Assembly (NCBI RefSeq): GCF_015265455.1
Contig: NZ_CP054492.1
Location: 868,001 to 932,000 of the forward strand
Length of the DNA stretch: 64,000 bases
Direction: 5' to 3'
From: Candidatus Sulfurimonas baltica
GTDB lineage: Bacteria; Campylobacterota; Campylobacteria; Campylobacterales; Sulfurimonadaceae
Positions 46,508 through 53,980 of the stretch are shown here, in pieces (positions within the stretch are counted from its first letter, which is position 1; each line of letters opens with the position of its first letter). The position numbers and the translations under genes were made by a program. The notes below the pieces were generated by a model. The model made no database searches and had not been told where the DNA came from. It saw nothing but the letters and a program-made list of their open reading frames with translations.

Positions 46508-46533
46508 AGTTAATTGTCTAAATTACTAAATAG
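46508..46533 (+). promoter_or_regulatory. Conserved 26-nt element upstream of the ArsM-like gene (copy 1)
   Basis: AGTTAATTGTCTAAATT is followed by A and then CTAAATAG. It is identical, apart from that one base, to copy 2 at 48943-48968, upstream of the convergent MerT-rhodanese gene. It lies 45 bases before the ATG, just before a TATGAT box, which suits an operator. Confidence 0.6.
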
Positions 46534-46540
46534 ACTAAAT

Positions 46541-46546
46541 TATGAT
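46541..46546 (+). promoter_or_regulatory. TATGAT -10 of the ArsM-like gene
   Basis: TATGAT ends 31 bases before the ATG at 46578, eight bases after the shared 26-nt element; AAAGGA serves as ribosome binding site. Confidence 0.45.
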
Positions 46547-46577
46547 ATTATTTTATTCTTAAAAACAAAGGAATACT

Positions 46578-47966
46578 ATGGCTAACCTTGATTCAATTAT
46601 TGAACTATATTCAGATCTTGCAGACAACCCATTAAAAGATTTTGGTTGGAAAAAAGGATTCACCAATGCAAAATCTCATGGATACAGGGATGAGTGGTTT
46701 GAAATATTGCCCCAAGAGATATGGAAATACTGCGCAGCAGTTGGAAATCCATTTTTAAATGCAGAGATAAATAGCGGAGATGTTGTAGTTGATTTAGGCT
46801 GCGGTGCAGGTGTTGATTTGCTAGTAAGTGCACAGTTAGTAGGGGAAGATGGACGAGCAATAGGGGTTGATATCACACCAAAGATGGTTGAAAAAGCAAA
46901 AGAACATGCAGATATGGCTGGCTTCTTACATGTAGATGTGATAGAGAGTAGTTTTGACAATATACCATTAGAAGATGAGAGTGTGGATGTCGTGATTTCT
47001 AACGGGGCAATTAACTTGACAAGCTGTAAAGAGAGTGTTTTTGCTGAGATATTTCGTATATTAAAGCCAGATGGGAAACTCTTTTTTGCAGATATTATTG
47101 ATATATCAAAAGATGATAAATCATCTACATGTTGCTCGGCAGAAGCAGTAAAAGAAGAGAGTTGCTGTTCTGAGAGTGAAGTTCAGAGTTCTTGGGCAAA
47201 TTGTGTAGCTGGAACTTTAAAACAAGAGAAGCTTATTGATATTATGAATAACGCCGGTTTTACAGATATTGAGTGTACTGGCCTGACTGATTACACAACA
47301 TCAGATACTACAAGAGGTGCTACTTTTAGGGGTGTTAAAAATATATTAAAGCAGAGTAGACAAAAGCATTGGAATGATGTGTTTATAGAAAAAGATTATA
47401 CTCAGGTTTTGTGGCACCAAAACTCTCCAGTATTATCTTTAAAACTTATACAAAAGTATGGTATTGCAGATGAAGATGCAATTATAGATGTTGGTTGTGG
47501 AGCCTCTTTCTTGGTTGATAATCTTATTGAAAAAAATTACAAAAATATTACTCTTCTTGATATTGCCGAGTCCTCTTTAGATATTGTAAAAGAGAGACTT
47601 GGAGAGTTGGGCTCAGCCGTCAGATACAAATGTTGTGATGTGACCCAGTTTGAAGCGACCAACAGTTTTGCCCTTTGGCACGACAGGGCAGTTTTTCATT
47701 TCTTGCTAGATGCAAACGATAGAAAAAAATATCTTAAAAGTATGTATCAGGCATTAAAGTCCGGTGGCATAGCAGTTATAAGCACTTTTGCAATTGACGG
47801 ACCGCAGCAGTGTTGTGGATTGGATATTGTCCAGTATGATGCCCAAAAAATGAAAGAAGAGTTGATAGATGGGTTAGAACTTTTAGAGAGTTTTGAGATG
47901 CAGCACTTGACACCAAAAAACAGTTATCAAGCATACATCTGTTTTATTATTAAAGCTACTAAATAG
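46578..47966 (+). CDS. ArsM-like methyltransferase fused to a second class I methyltransferase
   Basis: A 462-residue protein. Residues ~1-255 resemble ArsM arsenite methyltransferases: VVDLGCGAGVDLLVSA, ISNGAINLTSCKE, RILKPDGKLFFADI, and a Cys-rich stretch with TCCSAE and SCCSES. Residues ~275-462 form another SAM-dependent methyltransferase (IIDVGCGASFLVDN, LWHDRAVFHFLL, KSGGIAVISTFA). ArsM proteins methylate As(III) for detoxification. Whether the second half acts on arsenic, selenium or another thiol-reactive compound is unknown. AAAGGA precedes the ATG. Confidence 0.85.
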   Translation: MANLDSIIELYSDLADNPLKDFGWKKGFTNAKSHGYRDEWFEILPQEIWKYCAAVGNPFLNAEINSGDVVVDLGCGAGVDLLVSAQLVGEDGRAIGVDITPKMVEKAKEHADMAGFLHVDVIESSFDNIPLEDESVDVVISNGAINLTSCKESVFAEIFRILKPDGKLFFADIIDISKDDKSSTCCSAEAVKEESCCSESEVQSSWANCVAGTLKQEKLIDIMNNAGFTDIECTGLTDYTTSDTTRGATFRGVKNILKQSRQKHWNDVFIEKDYTQVLWHQNSPVLSLKLIQKYGIADEDAIIDVGCGASFLVDNLIEKNYKNITLLDIAESSLDIVKERLGELGSAVRYKCCDVTQFEATNSFALWHDRAVFHFLLDANDRKKYLKSMYQALKSGGIAVISTFAIDGPQQCCGLDIVQYDAQKMKEELIDGLELLESFEMQHLTPKNSYQAYICFIIKATK

Positions 47967-47980
47967 TAGCTTTAGTTTTT
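47952..47980. terminator. Intrinsic terminator between convergent genes
   Basis: AAAGCTACT and AGTAGCTTT form a perfect 9-bp stem around AAAT, followed by AGTTTTTTT. It includes the stop of the ArsM-like gene. It faces the stop of the MerT-rhodanese gene and may serve both strands. Confidence 0.8.
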
Positions 47981-47985
47981 TTGGT

Positions 47986-48876
47986 CTATATCTCGTCCTC
48001 TGATTTAATTACAGGTTTCTCATTCTCAATAAAGGGGTAACCGGCTCTAGCCCAGCCCTTTACACCGGCAGTTAGGTTATATACATTTTTATAACCTAAG
48101 TGTTTCATAGCCTGAGCTGCTAATAAACTTCTCGCTCCCAAACGACTATATACTACGATTACAGTGTTTTTGTTATCAATTATTCCTAAAACTTTAAATT
48201 CTAAATCACATCTAGATATTGCATAACTCTCATCATCTGTATATATCTCTGCCTTAACTTTTTTTGATGCGCCTCTTACATCTAAAAGAGTTACATCTTC
48301 TCCATTGTCAAGCATTTTTTTCAACACAGCAGGGCTCATCTCCTCTACTTCAACTCTTGCGTCAGCAAGCATTTTGTCAAGATCTTTATTTCCAGTTCCC
48401 GTGCAGGCCTGCTGGTTGCAGGCAGTAGGATTTGCTTTTTCATTGCTCATATATTTTAAAACAGGTAGGCTTTTTATCGGTTTTACAACTTCATTTTCAA
48501 CGATTGTTTCAGTTGTGCAGCTATTACAATCTGCCTCAACATTGAAGTATTTATATCCCCATATAGGAAAAGAAAGCATAATAATCGAAAACAGAGTTAC
48601 TGTTGCTAAAAACTTTTTACTAGAGAAAAATCCAATCTTGCTTTCATCATCACAAGCACAATTAATATCATCTTTTTTTGTTTTTAGCTTATCCCACCAA
48701 GCATAAAGCAACACTAAAATAGTTAGACCAACTAAGTAATTATGATATGGTTGCATCCAAGAAAAAGATGAAGCCAAACTACTTGATCCTGCAAGTACTG
48801 CCAATACTGGAGTTACACAGCAAAGAGACGCTGCCACTGTTGCCACGATAGTAGCCATTATTTTTTTATTCGCCAT
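47986..48876 (-). CDS. MerT-like membrane domain fused to a rhodanese-like domain without catalytic Cys
   Basis: A 296-residue protein. The N-terminal ~125 residues have three membrane helices and the MerT-type pair SLCCVTPVLAVLAG, then cysteines in NCACDD and CNSC. The C-terminal ~120 residues form a rhodanese domain (VTLLDVRGASKKV, GYKNVYNLTAGVKGW). The active-site loop reads VYSRLGARS, with Ser244 where rhodaneses have Cys, so sulphur transfer is doubtful. It may carry a metal or metalloid, by homology to MerT. AGGA precedes the ATG. Confidence 0.85.
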   Translation of the reverse strand: MANKKIMATIVATVAASLCCVTPVLAVLAGSSSLASSFSWMQPYHNYLVGLTILVLLYAWWDKLKTKKDDINCACDDESKIGFFSSKKFLATVTLFSIIMLSFPIWGYKYFNVEADCNSCTTETIVENEVVKPIKSLPVLKYMSNEKANPTACNQQACTGTGNKDLDKMLADARVEVEEMSPAVLKKMLDNGEDVTLLDVRGASKKVKAEIYTDDESYAISRCDLEFKVLGIIDNKNTVIVVYSRLGARSLLAAQAMKHLGYKNVYNLTAGVKGWARAGYPFIENEKPVIKSEDEI

Positions 48877-48942
48877 CTAATATATTCCTGTCTTATAGTA
48901 TGAATTTTAAGGAGAAGAGTACAGTGATAACCCTTAATAAGC

Positions 48943-48968
48943 AGTTAATTGTCTAAATTGCTAAATAG
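48943..48968 (+). promoter_or_regulatory. Conserved 26-nt element upstream of the MerT-rhodanese gene (copy 2)
   Basis: AGTTAATTGTCTAAATT is followed by G and then CTAAATAG; 25 of 26 bases match copy 1 at 46508-46533. It stands 67 bases before the minus-strand start codon at 48876, with the same orientation on the plus strand as copy 1, so opposite relative to its gene. A symmetric operator or a shared regulator is likely. Confidence 0.6.
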
Positions 48969-49032
48969 CTTTAATTGATATTAAACGAATGATAGGAATT
49001 GATTAGTGCTTTACACATTTGTAAATGGGTAT

Positions 49033-49467
49033 TTAATTTAAATACCCATACATATTTGTTCGTTCAAATTTTTTAGCAAGCATTGGGGCAGTCGCACCTC
49101 TTGCATTTGCAATTGATTTGTCTGCACCTTTTTCAACAAGAAGTTTGCAAAGAGATGGTACATCATCCATAATAGACTCCATTAGAGGTGTCCAGCCAAC
49201 GCCATCTATCTTGTTGATATCTGCACCTTTTTCTAAAAGCAGCTCAACCATAGGAGTTCTCTCTCTCCTGATAGTTACATGTAGAAGTGTCCATCCATAT
49301 TTATTTTGGATATTTATATCTTCTAGTTCATTAACAATAGCGCCAAAAAGTTCTAAGTCATTTTCGTAAACTACCTTCTCAAGTAGTTCAAAAATATCTT
49401 CAAATTTTTCATTGTAGTTTTTTACTTTATTTTGTATATTATCTGATAATGTATTTATATTTTGCAT
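49033..49467 (-). CDS. Ankyrin-repeat protein
   Basis: A 144-residue protein with about three ankyrin repeats (GWTLLHVTIRRERTPMVELL, GADINKIDGVGWTPLM, and CKLLVEKGADKSIAN). It has no signal peptide. AAGGGG precedes the ATG. Twenty-six bases separate it from the FabL-like gene, so it is likely the last gene of that operon. A protein-binding role is likely; the partner is unknown. Confidence 0.88.
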   Translation of the reverse strand: MQNINTLSDNIQNKVKNYNEKFEDIFELLEKVVYENDLELFGAIVNELEDINIQNKYGWTLLHVTIRRERTPMVELLLEKGADINKIDGVGWTPLMESIMDDVPSLCKLLVEKGADKSIANARGATAPMLAKKFERTNMYGYLN

Positions 49468-49493
49468 CCATGACCCCTTATAAGTTTAACTAT

Positions 49494-50276
49494 TTATTGA
49501 AAAGAAGTTCCACCATCAATTACTATAGTCTGACCAGTCAACCAAGAAGATTCACTACCACATAAAAATAGACAAGCTCCAGTTAAATCTGTAGCTTCAC
49601 CCATACGGCTAAGAGGAGAACGTTTAACGACTTCATCTTTAACCACTTCGTAGTTAGGAAACGCTTTTAGTGCATCAGTATCAATCGGGCCACCGCTTAC
49701 AGCGTTTACTCTGATGTTTTTTTCTCCAAGTTCAGCAGCTGCATAACGAACCATAGCTTCAACTGCAGCTTTGTTTGTACCGTGACCTGCATAGTTTGGA
49801 GTGTAAACAAGGTTACCGGTAGAACTCATACTTATAATACTTCCACCGCCAATTTTCTCCATTCTTTTCGCAGCTTCTTGAGCACCTACAACAAAAGCAT
49901 CAACGGTAGCTGTATATATATTGTTTAAACCTTTTGGTTTAAGTCTCATAAATGGACCAAATCCACCAACTACGGCACGACCAGAGATAATAGCATTTGA
50001 TATAAAAAAGTCTAGTCTGTCAAAGTCTTCATCAAAAAGTTTATATACATCTTGGTAAGTTAAAGGTTCTAAAATATCTAATTTATAAGCTCTGCACTTA
50101 ACACCATAGTTTGCTTCTATGTCTGCGACTATATCATTAGCACTATCTGCACTTGAGGCATATGTAAATGCTACATTACACCCTTGCTTAGCAAAAGCAT
50201 AAACGATTGCTTTACCTATTCCACGAGTTCCACCACTAATAAATAAAGTTTTTCCTTGAATGCTATTTTGTGTCAA
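49494..50276 (-). CDS. SDR-family enoyl-ACP reductase-like protein (FabL-like)
   Basis: About 260 residues. The Rossmann motif GGTRGIGKAI, the catalytic set with Ser (SMSSTG), Tyr (NYAGHGTNKAA), and the phrase NAVSGGPIDTDALKAFPN recall Bacillus FabL enoyl-ACP reductase. I prefer a TTG start at 50276, which follows AAAGGA at a spacing of seven, over the ATG at 50297, which lies inside dapA without a site. Position after dapA matches the Helicobacter order. If FabL-like, it works in fatty acid elongation. Confidence 0.8.
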   Translation of the reverse strand: MTQNSIQGKTLFISGGTRGIGKAIVYAFAKQGCNVAFTYASSADSANDIVADIEANYGVKCRAYKLDILEPLTYQDVYKLFDEDFDRLDFFISNAIISGRAVVGGFGPFMRLKPKGLNNIYTATVDAFVVGAQEAAKRMEKIGGGSIISMSSTGNLVYTPNYAGHGTNKAAVEAMVRYAAAELGEKNIRVNAVSGGPIDTDALKAFPNYEVVKDEVVKRSPLSRMGEATDLTGACLFLCGSESSWLTGQTIVIDGGTSFQ

Positions 50277-50277
50277 T

Positions 50278-51171
50278 TTATAGTCCTTTGATTTCATAGT
50301 TTTTCATAATAGTTTCTAGTTTTTTCATATTTTCAACGCTTGGAGCAACTAGAGGAAGTCTGTACTCTAAAGTGTTTATAAGTCCAGCTATATACATAGC
50401 GGCTTTTATCATAACAGGATTGGACTCAATAAAGAGAACTTTATTAATAGGAAATAGCAAGTCATTTATAGCTTTTGAACCTGCAAAGTCACCGCTTAAT
50501 GCTTTTGCAACAAGTTGGCTCTTTAAATCAGGTAGCAAGTTTGAAGTAACAGAAGTTATTCCTGCTCCACCATTAGCTAAGATTGGGTAATCGATTGAAT
50601 CATCACCAGAAAATACTTTAAGCTCAGGTCTGCGAGAGAGAAGCTCTATTGTTCTCTCTAAGCTTCCAGTAGCTTCTTTGATTCCATAAATATTTTTTAC
50701 ATCGTCAAACAGTCTTATTACAGTATCTGCTTCGATGTCAACCACTGTACGGCCAGGAACGTTGTAAAGCATAAACGGAAGGTCACTTACAGACTCTGCA
50801 ATAGCTTTATAGTGCTGGTATAGACCCTCTTGAGAAGGTTTGTTATAGTAAGGAGCAACTGAAAATATAGCATCCACACCACATTTTTGTGCAGTTATTG
50901 CAGCTTTAATAGCTTCTGCAGTTGAGTTACTACCTGCGCCCGCAAGAACTTTTGTGCCAGTTCCTTTACACACCTCTACTGCTATCTCCATACATCTTTT
51001 ATCTTCGTCGTATGTAAGTGTCGCACTCTCGCCAGTTGTTCCAACTGGACAAACAGCGTTTATTCCGTTGTTTATTTGTCTTTTTATCAGGTCAGCATAA
51101 GACTGCTCATCTAATTTTCCATTTTTAAATGGAGTAATCAGTGCAGTGGTTGAACCAGTTACGATATTCAT
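50278..51171 (-). CDS. dapA: 4-hydroxy-tetrahydrodipicolinate synthase
   Basis: About 297 residues, a TIM-barrel lyase of lysine/diaminopimelate synthesis. Signatures: VCPVGTTGESATLT with the family Thr pair, APYYNKPSQEGLYQHY, the Tyr in LYNVPGRT and the Schiff-base Lys in IYGIKEATG. ATG 51171 has AAGG nine bases upstream; a TTG lies one codon before. The FabL-like gene follows directly. Confidence 0.96.
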   Translation of the reverse strand: MNIVTGSTTALITPFKNGKLDEQSYADLIKRQINNGINAVCPVGTTGESATLTYDEDKRCMEIAVEVCKGTGTKVLAGAGSNSTAEAIKAAITAQKCGVDAIFSVAPYYNKPSQEGLYQHYKAIAESVSDLPFMLYNVPGRTVVDIEADTVIRLFDDVKNIYGIKEATGSLERTIELLSRRPELKVFSGDDSIDYPILANGGAGITSVTSNLLPDLKSQLVAKALSGDFAGSKAINDLLFPINKVLFIESNPVMIKAAMYIAGLINTLEYRLPLVAPSVENMKKLETIMKNYEIKGL

Positions 51172-51247
51172 CAATATAGCCTTCTTTAATTAATACGCAA
51201 TTATATCGAAAAAGATTTAATATCAAGAAGTTCAACAGCTTATTCGA

Positions 51248-51253
51248 TATAAT
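51248..51253 (+). promoter_or_regulatory. TATAAT at leaderless spacing from the NYN-like gene
   Basis: TATAAT ends seven bases before the ATG at 51261, so transcription would start at or near the start codon, and no ribosome binding site is present. A leaderless mRNA is likely if this is the promoter. Confidence 0.4.
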
Positions 51254-51260
51254 AATTTAT

Positions 51261-51998
51261 ATGAAAAAAATTATTATAAATAAAAAATTTTATGGCAATA
51301 TTGATCTTCCTAAAACAAGAAACGCATATAAGCATTTTGTATCAATAGTACGGGCTTTTTCTTCTAATGAAGAGATAACTATAGAAACTATGTACCAAAA
51401 TCACAAACTAAAGAGTTTTAACAGCTACCAAAGAGGAGGATGTGCTGATGAACTTCTTGAATTAGAAATGTATATAAAACTATCATCGCTTTTAAGTTTT
51501 AGCGCTGAATCAGCAGTTAAACTTAAAAATAAAATAGAATTTATAAATGATAATGCTTATGTGAATTTAAATATTTCAAACAATTTGATACTTTTTAATA
51601 AAAAAGTTCCTGCAAAAGCAAAGAAGGCTTATGTTTTTTGGGATATAGAAAACTTTTCAAATATTTCTCCTATGTTCTCTCATATTATTGAGCCTTTTGA
51701 AATAGAAGATGAAAATATATATGTATCTTGCAATCCAGATTCATTGTATCTGTTTAAGGCTGAGTGGGAAGCGGATTTATATGATTTTGGTAAAACTCTA
51801 AACTCCTTTAATTTTACAAAGTGTGACCATGGTAAAAATGTTGCAGACGGAATTTTACTTAAAAACTTTGAAGACTTAAAACCAGTTGATGCAGATATTT
51901 ATGTAGTTACCTATGATATAGAGCTAAAAGAGAGGTTTAGGGAGTCTTGTAGCAAGAGCAATAATTTATATGTTCTACAAAGAAAGATTTTAAATTAA
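51261..51998 (+). CDS. NYN/PIN-like domain protein
   Basis: A 245-residue protein. The C-terminal half carries AYVFWDIENFS, a typical NYN start with its acidic residues, CDHGKNVADGILLKNF and IYVVTYDIELKERF, which fit the acidic positions of an RNase-like NYN domain. The N-terminal ~115 residues are basic with KLSSLLSF helices and no motif I know. It is read alone, divergent from dapA. RNA cleavage is plausible, not shown. Confidence 0.6.
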   Translation: MKKIIINKKFYGNIDLPKTRNAYKHFVSIVRAFSSNEEITIETMYQNHKLKSFNSYQRGGCADELLELEMYIKLSSLLSFSAESAVKLKNKIEFINDNAYVNLNISNNLILFNKKVPAKAKKAYVFWDIENFSNISPMFSHIIEPFEIEDENIYVSCNPDSLYLFKAEWEADLYDFGKTLNSFNFTKCDHGKNVADGILLKNFEDLKPVDADIYVVTYDIELKERFRESCSKSNNLYVLQRKILN

Positions 51999-52058
51999 AT
52001 TTAGAGATCGCACAAGTTTATGTGCGCCTCGTTTAAATAATTTTTTTTATTCAGGTTG

Positions 52059-52406
52059 TTAGCGGTTGCGACCTCCGCCCATTCCTTGTCCCATTCCACC
52101 GCCTTGTCCCATTCCTTGTCCCATTGGCTCATCAGGAATTGTAACACCACGCTCTTTAGCTCGAATTCTCATTCGCTCATGGTTTTCATTACGAATTTGT
52201 TCCCTCTCCTCAGCATTTTTCGCATTACGCATTCTGTTGCGCATTTCAGTTCGCTCTTGTTCTGTCATTAACTGACTGCCGTACATTTGCGTTTGCTCGC
52301 GTGTTTGTTCTCTGTATTGTTCGTTCTCATCAGCAGACAGTGTTAATCCTGAAGATAAAATCAGGGCAGCTGCCAATACGGATAGTATCAATGGTTTTTT
52401 TATCAT
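52059..52406 (-). CDS. Exported Arg/Glu-rich protein with Gly-Met-Gln tail
   Basis: About 115 residues: a signal peptide (KKPLILSVLAAALILSSGLTLS), a helical region rich in Arg, Glu and Met (MTEQERTEMRNRMRNAK), and a C-terminal low-complexity tail of GQGMG/GGG units. Methionine-rich tails may bind Cu(I), but this is a guess. AAGGAG stands seven bases before the ATG at 52406; the ATG at 52451 is not preceded by a site. It is not homologous to anything I can name. Confidence 0.75.
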   Translation of the reverse strand: MIKKPLILSVLAAALILSSGLTLSADENEQYREQTREQTQMYGSQLMTEQERTEMRNRMRNAKNAEEREQIRNENHERMRIRAKERGVTIPDEPMGQGMGQGGGMGQGMGGGRNR

Positions 52407-52439
52407 AATAAACTCCTTATAAGTAGGGCTGTTAAATTT

Positions 52440-52474
52440 GACGTATCCCACCCAACCCGTAACATGAGTACGTC
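52440..52474 (-). promoter_or_regulatory. G-rich inverted repeat in the leader of the exported protein gene
   Basis: On the coding strand GACGTA, a 23-base loop with runs of G (GGGTTGGGTGGG) and TACGTC lie 34 bases upstream of the start. This is an unusually GC-rich patch in an AT-rich region. It could be a folded leader or protein site; I recognise no riboswitch class. Confidence 0.35.
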
Positions 52475-52680
52475 TAACTAAAAGTCAGGTAATATTATAT
52501 ATCTTCTAACCTTAAATAACAAGAATAGTTTATTATAATTTAATTTTTATATGCAAAAATATTGTCATTCCAAGCTTTACTTGAAATCTAGTTTATGAAA
52601 TTAATCAGAGGTCTTAACTAAAATTTGTTTTGATATATAATAGAATGATTTAAAAGAAAGAAGATGGAAAAAAGGTAAAG

Positions 52681-53979
52681 TTACTTACCCTTTTTCAAAA
52701 TGAGTGTTGTTGACTTGTTAAAATCAAAATATTTTTTTGCTATATCTTGAACATTTTTAACAGTTATTTTTTCGATATTTTCTTCATAAGTTAAAAGAGG
52801 TGTTAAATCTCCACGAACTAAGTAACTACCAAAAAGATTAGCTACTGAAGTTGAACTCTCTAATGAGTAGATAAAATCAGATTTAGAGTTAATTTTAACT
52901 TTTTCTATCTCACTCTCTAGAACTTTCTTATTTTTTATAAGCTCTATCTGTTCAATAAGCTCTTTTTCTACATCTTCAGCTTTTACTCCCGGATTACAAG
53001 ATGCTAAAAATATAAAAAGACCCGGATCTATATTTTCCATATTGTAGGCATATACACTGTTTACGAGACGTTTTTTATCTATTAACTCTTTATAGAGTCT
53101 TGAACTTTTTCCTGAAAAGAGTATCTCTGAAATTACACTTAAAGTAACTTGGTCTTCACTTTTAAAGTCAGGAATATGAAAAGTAATTGCAAGCATCTCA
53201 ACTTCACTGTCCCTGTATATTGTCACTCTTTTAGGACCGTCTTGCTCAGGCTCTACAAACTTGAACTCAGGAATTTTCCCTTTGTTTTTGATGCTCCCAA
53301 ACTCTTTTTTTGCACGTTTGAATACATCTTTTGCATCTACATCGCCAGTTACCATCAAAATAGCATTATTTGGCTGATAGTAAGTCTTATGAAAGTCTTT
53401 TATATCTTTTATGGTCCATGTTTTAATATCATTCATAAAACCAATCGGTGTCCAGTGGTATGGATGGTATACATAGGCGTTGTTAAACATTGCAAAGTAA
53501 AGATAGCCAAGAGGAGAGTTCTCTGTTCTCCATCTTCTCTCTTCCGCCACGACATCACGCTCTGGTTGAAATTCTTTATCTTTAAGGTTAAGATTTTTCA
53601 TAAGTTCAGCGTAAAGACCCAAAGATTTTTCAAGATTATCCGTACTTGATTTTATGTAATAGTGAGTGTAATCAAAGCTTGTAGATGCATTGTTTACACC
53701 TCCTATACTCTTCACCTCTTTGTCAAATTGACCTGCAGGAAGGTTTGTCGTTGATTTAAAGTTCATATGCTCAAGCATGTGGGCAATACCTGTTTTGCCC
53801 ATAACCTCGTTTCTGCTACCAACCTTGTAAAAAATATCGGTGCTTATTACATTGGTGGAGTTTTTAAGAGGAATTACAACTACTTGTAGTCCGTTCTTTA
53901 GAGTTTGTGTTTCATATTTTGGTAGTGATGATGCCATAAGTGTTCCTAAAATTAGTGTGAATGCTAAGAATAATTTCAT
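52681..53979 (-). CDS. M16-family zinc peptidase
   Basis: About 432 residues with a signal peptide (LFLAFTLILGTLMA). Zinc motif HMLEH in GIAHMLEHMNFKS, and later Glu in VVAEERRWR, are present. The protein is of the pitrilysin (PqqL-like) family and likely periplasmic. ATG 53979 lies one base after the pyrD stop. In Helicobacter the same gene pair is adjacent. Confidence 0.9.
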   Translation of the reverse strand: MKLFLAFTLILGTLMASSLPKYETQTLKNGLQVVVIPLKNSTNVISTDIFYKVGSRNEVMGKTGIAHMLEHMNFKSTTNLPAGQFDKEVKSIGGVNNASTSFDYTHYYIKSSTDNLEKSLGLYAELMKNLNLKDKEFQPERDVVAEERRWRTENSPLGYLYFAMFNNAYVYHPYHWTPIGFMNDIKTWTIKDIKDFHKTYYQPNNAILMVTGDVDAKDVFKRAKKEFGSIKNKGKIPEFKFVEPEQDGPKRVTIYRDSEVEMLAITFHIPDFKSEDQVTLSVISEILFSGKSSRLYKELIDKKRLVNSVYAYNMENIDPGLFIFLASCNPGVKAEDVEKELIEQIELIKNKKVLESEIEKVKINSKSDFIYSLESSTSVANLFGSYLVRGDLTPLLTYEENIEKITVKNVQDIAKKYFDFNKSTTLILKKGK

Positions 53980-53980
53980 A

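Noticed and set aside
46578-48876. A mercury-resistance operon
   Set aside because: MerT-like cysteines are present, but no merA, merP or merR was found in the window and the partner gene is ArsM-like; the metal cannot be named.
52636-52641. A TATAAT on the plus strand reading into the M16 peptidase gene in antisense
   Set aside because: Such boxes are common by chance in AT-rich DNA, and nothing beyond a four-codon frame follows.
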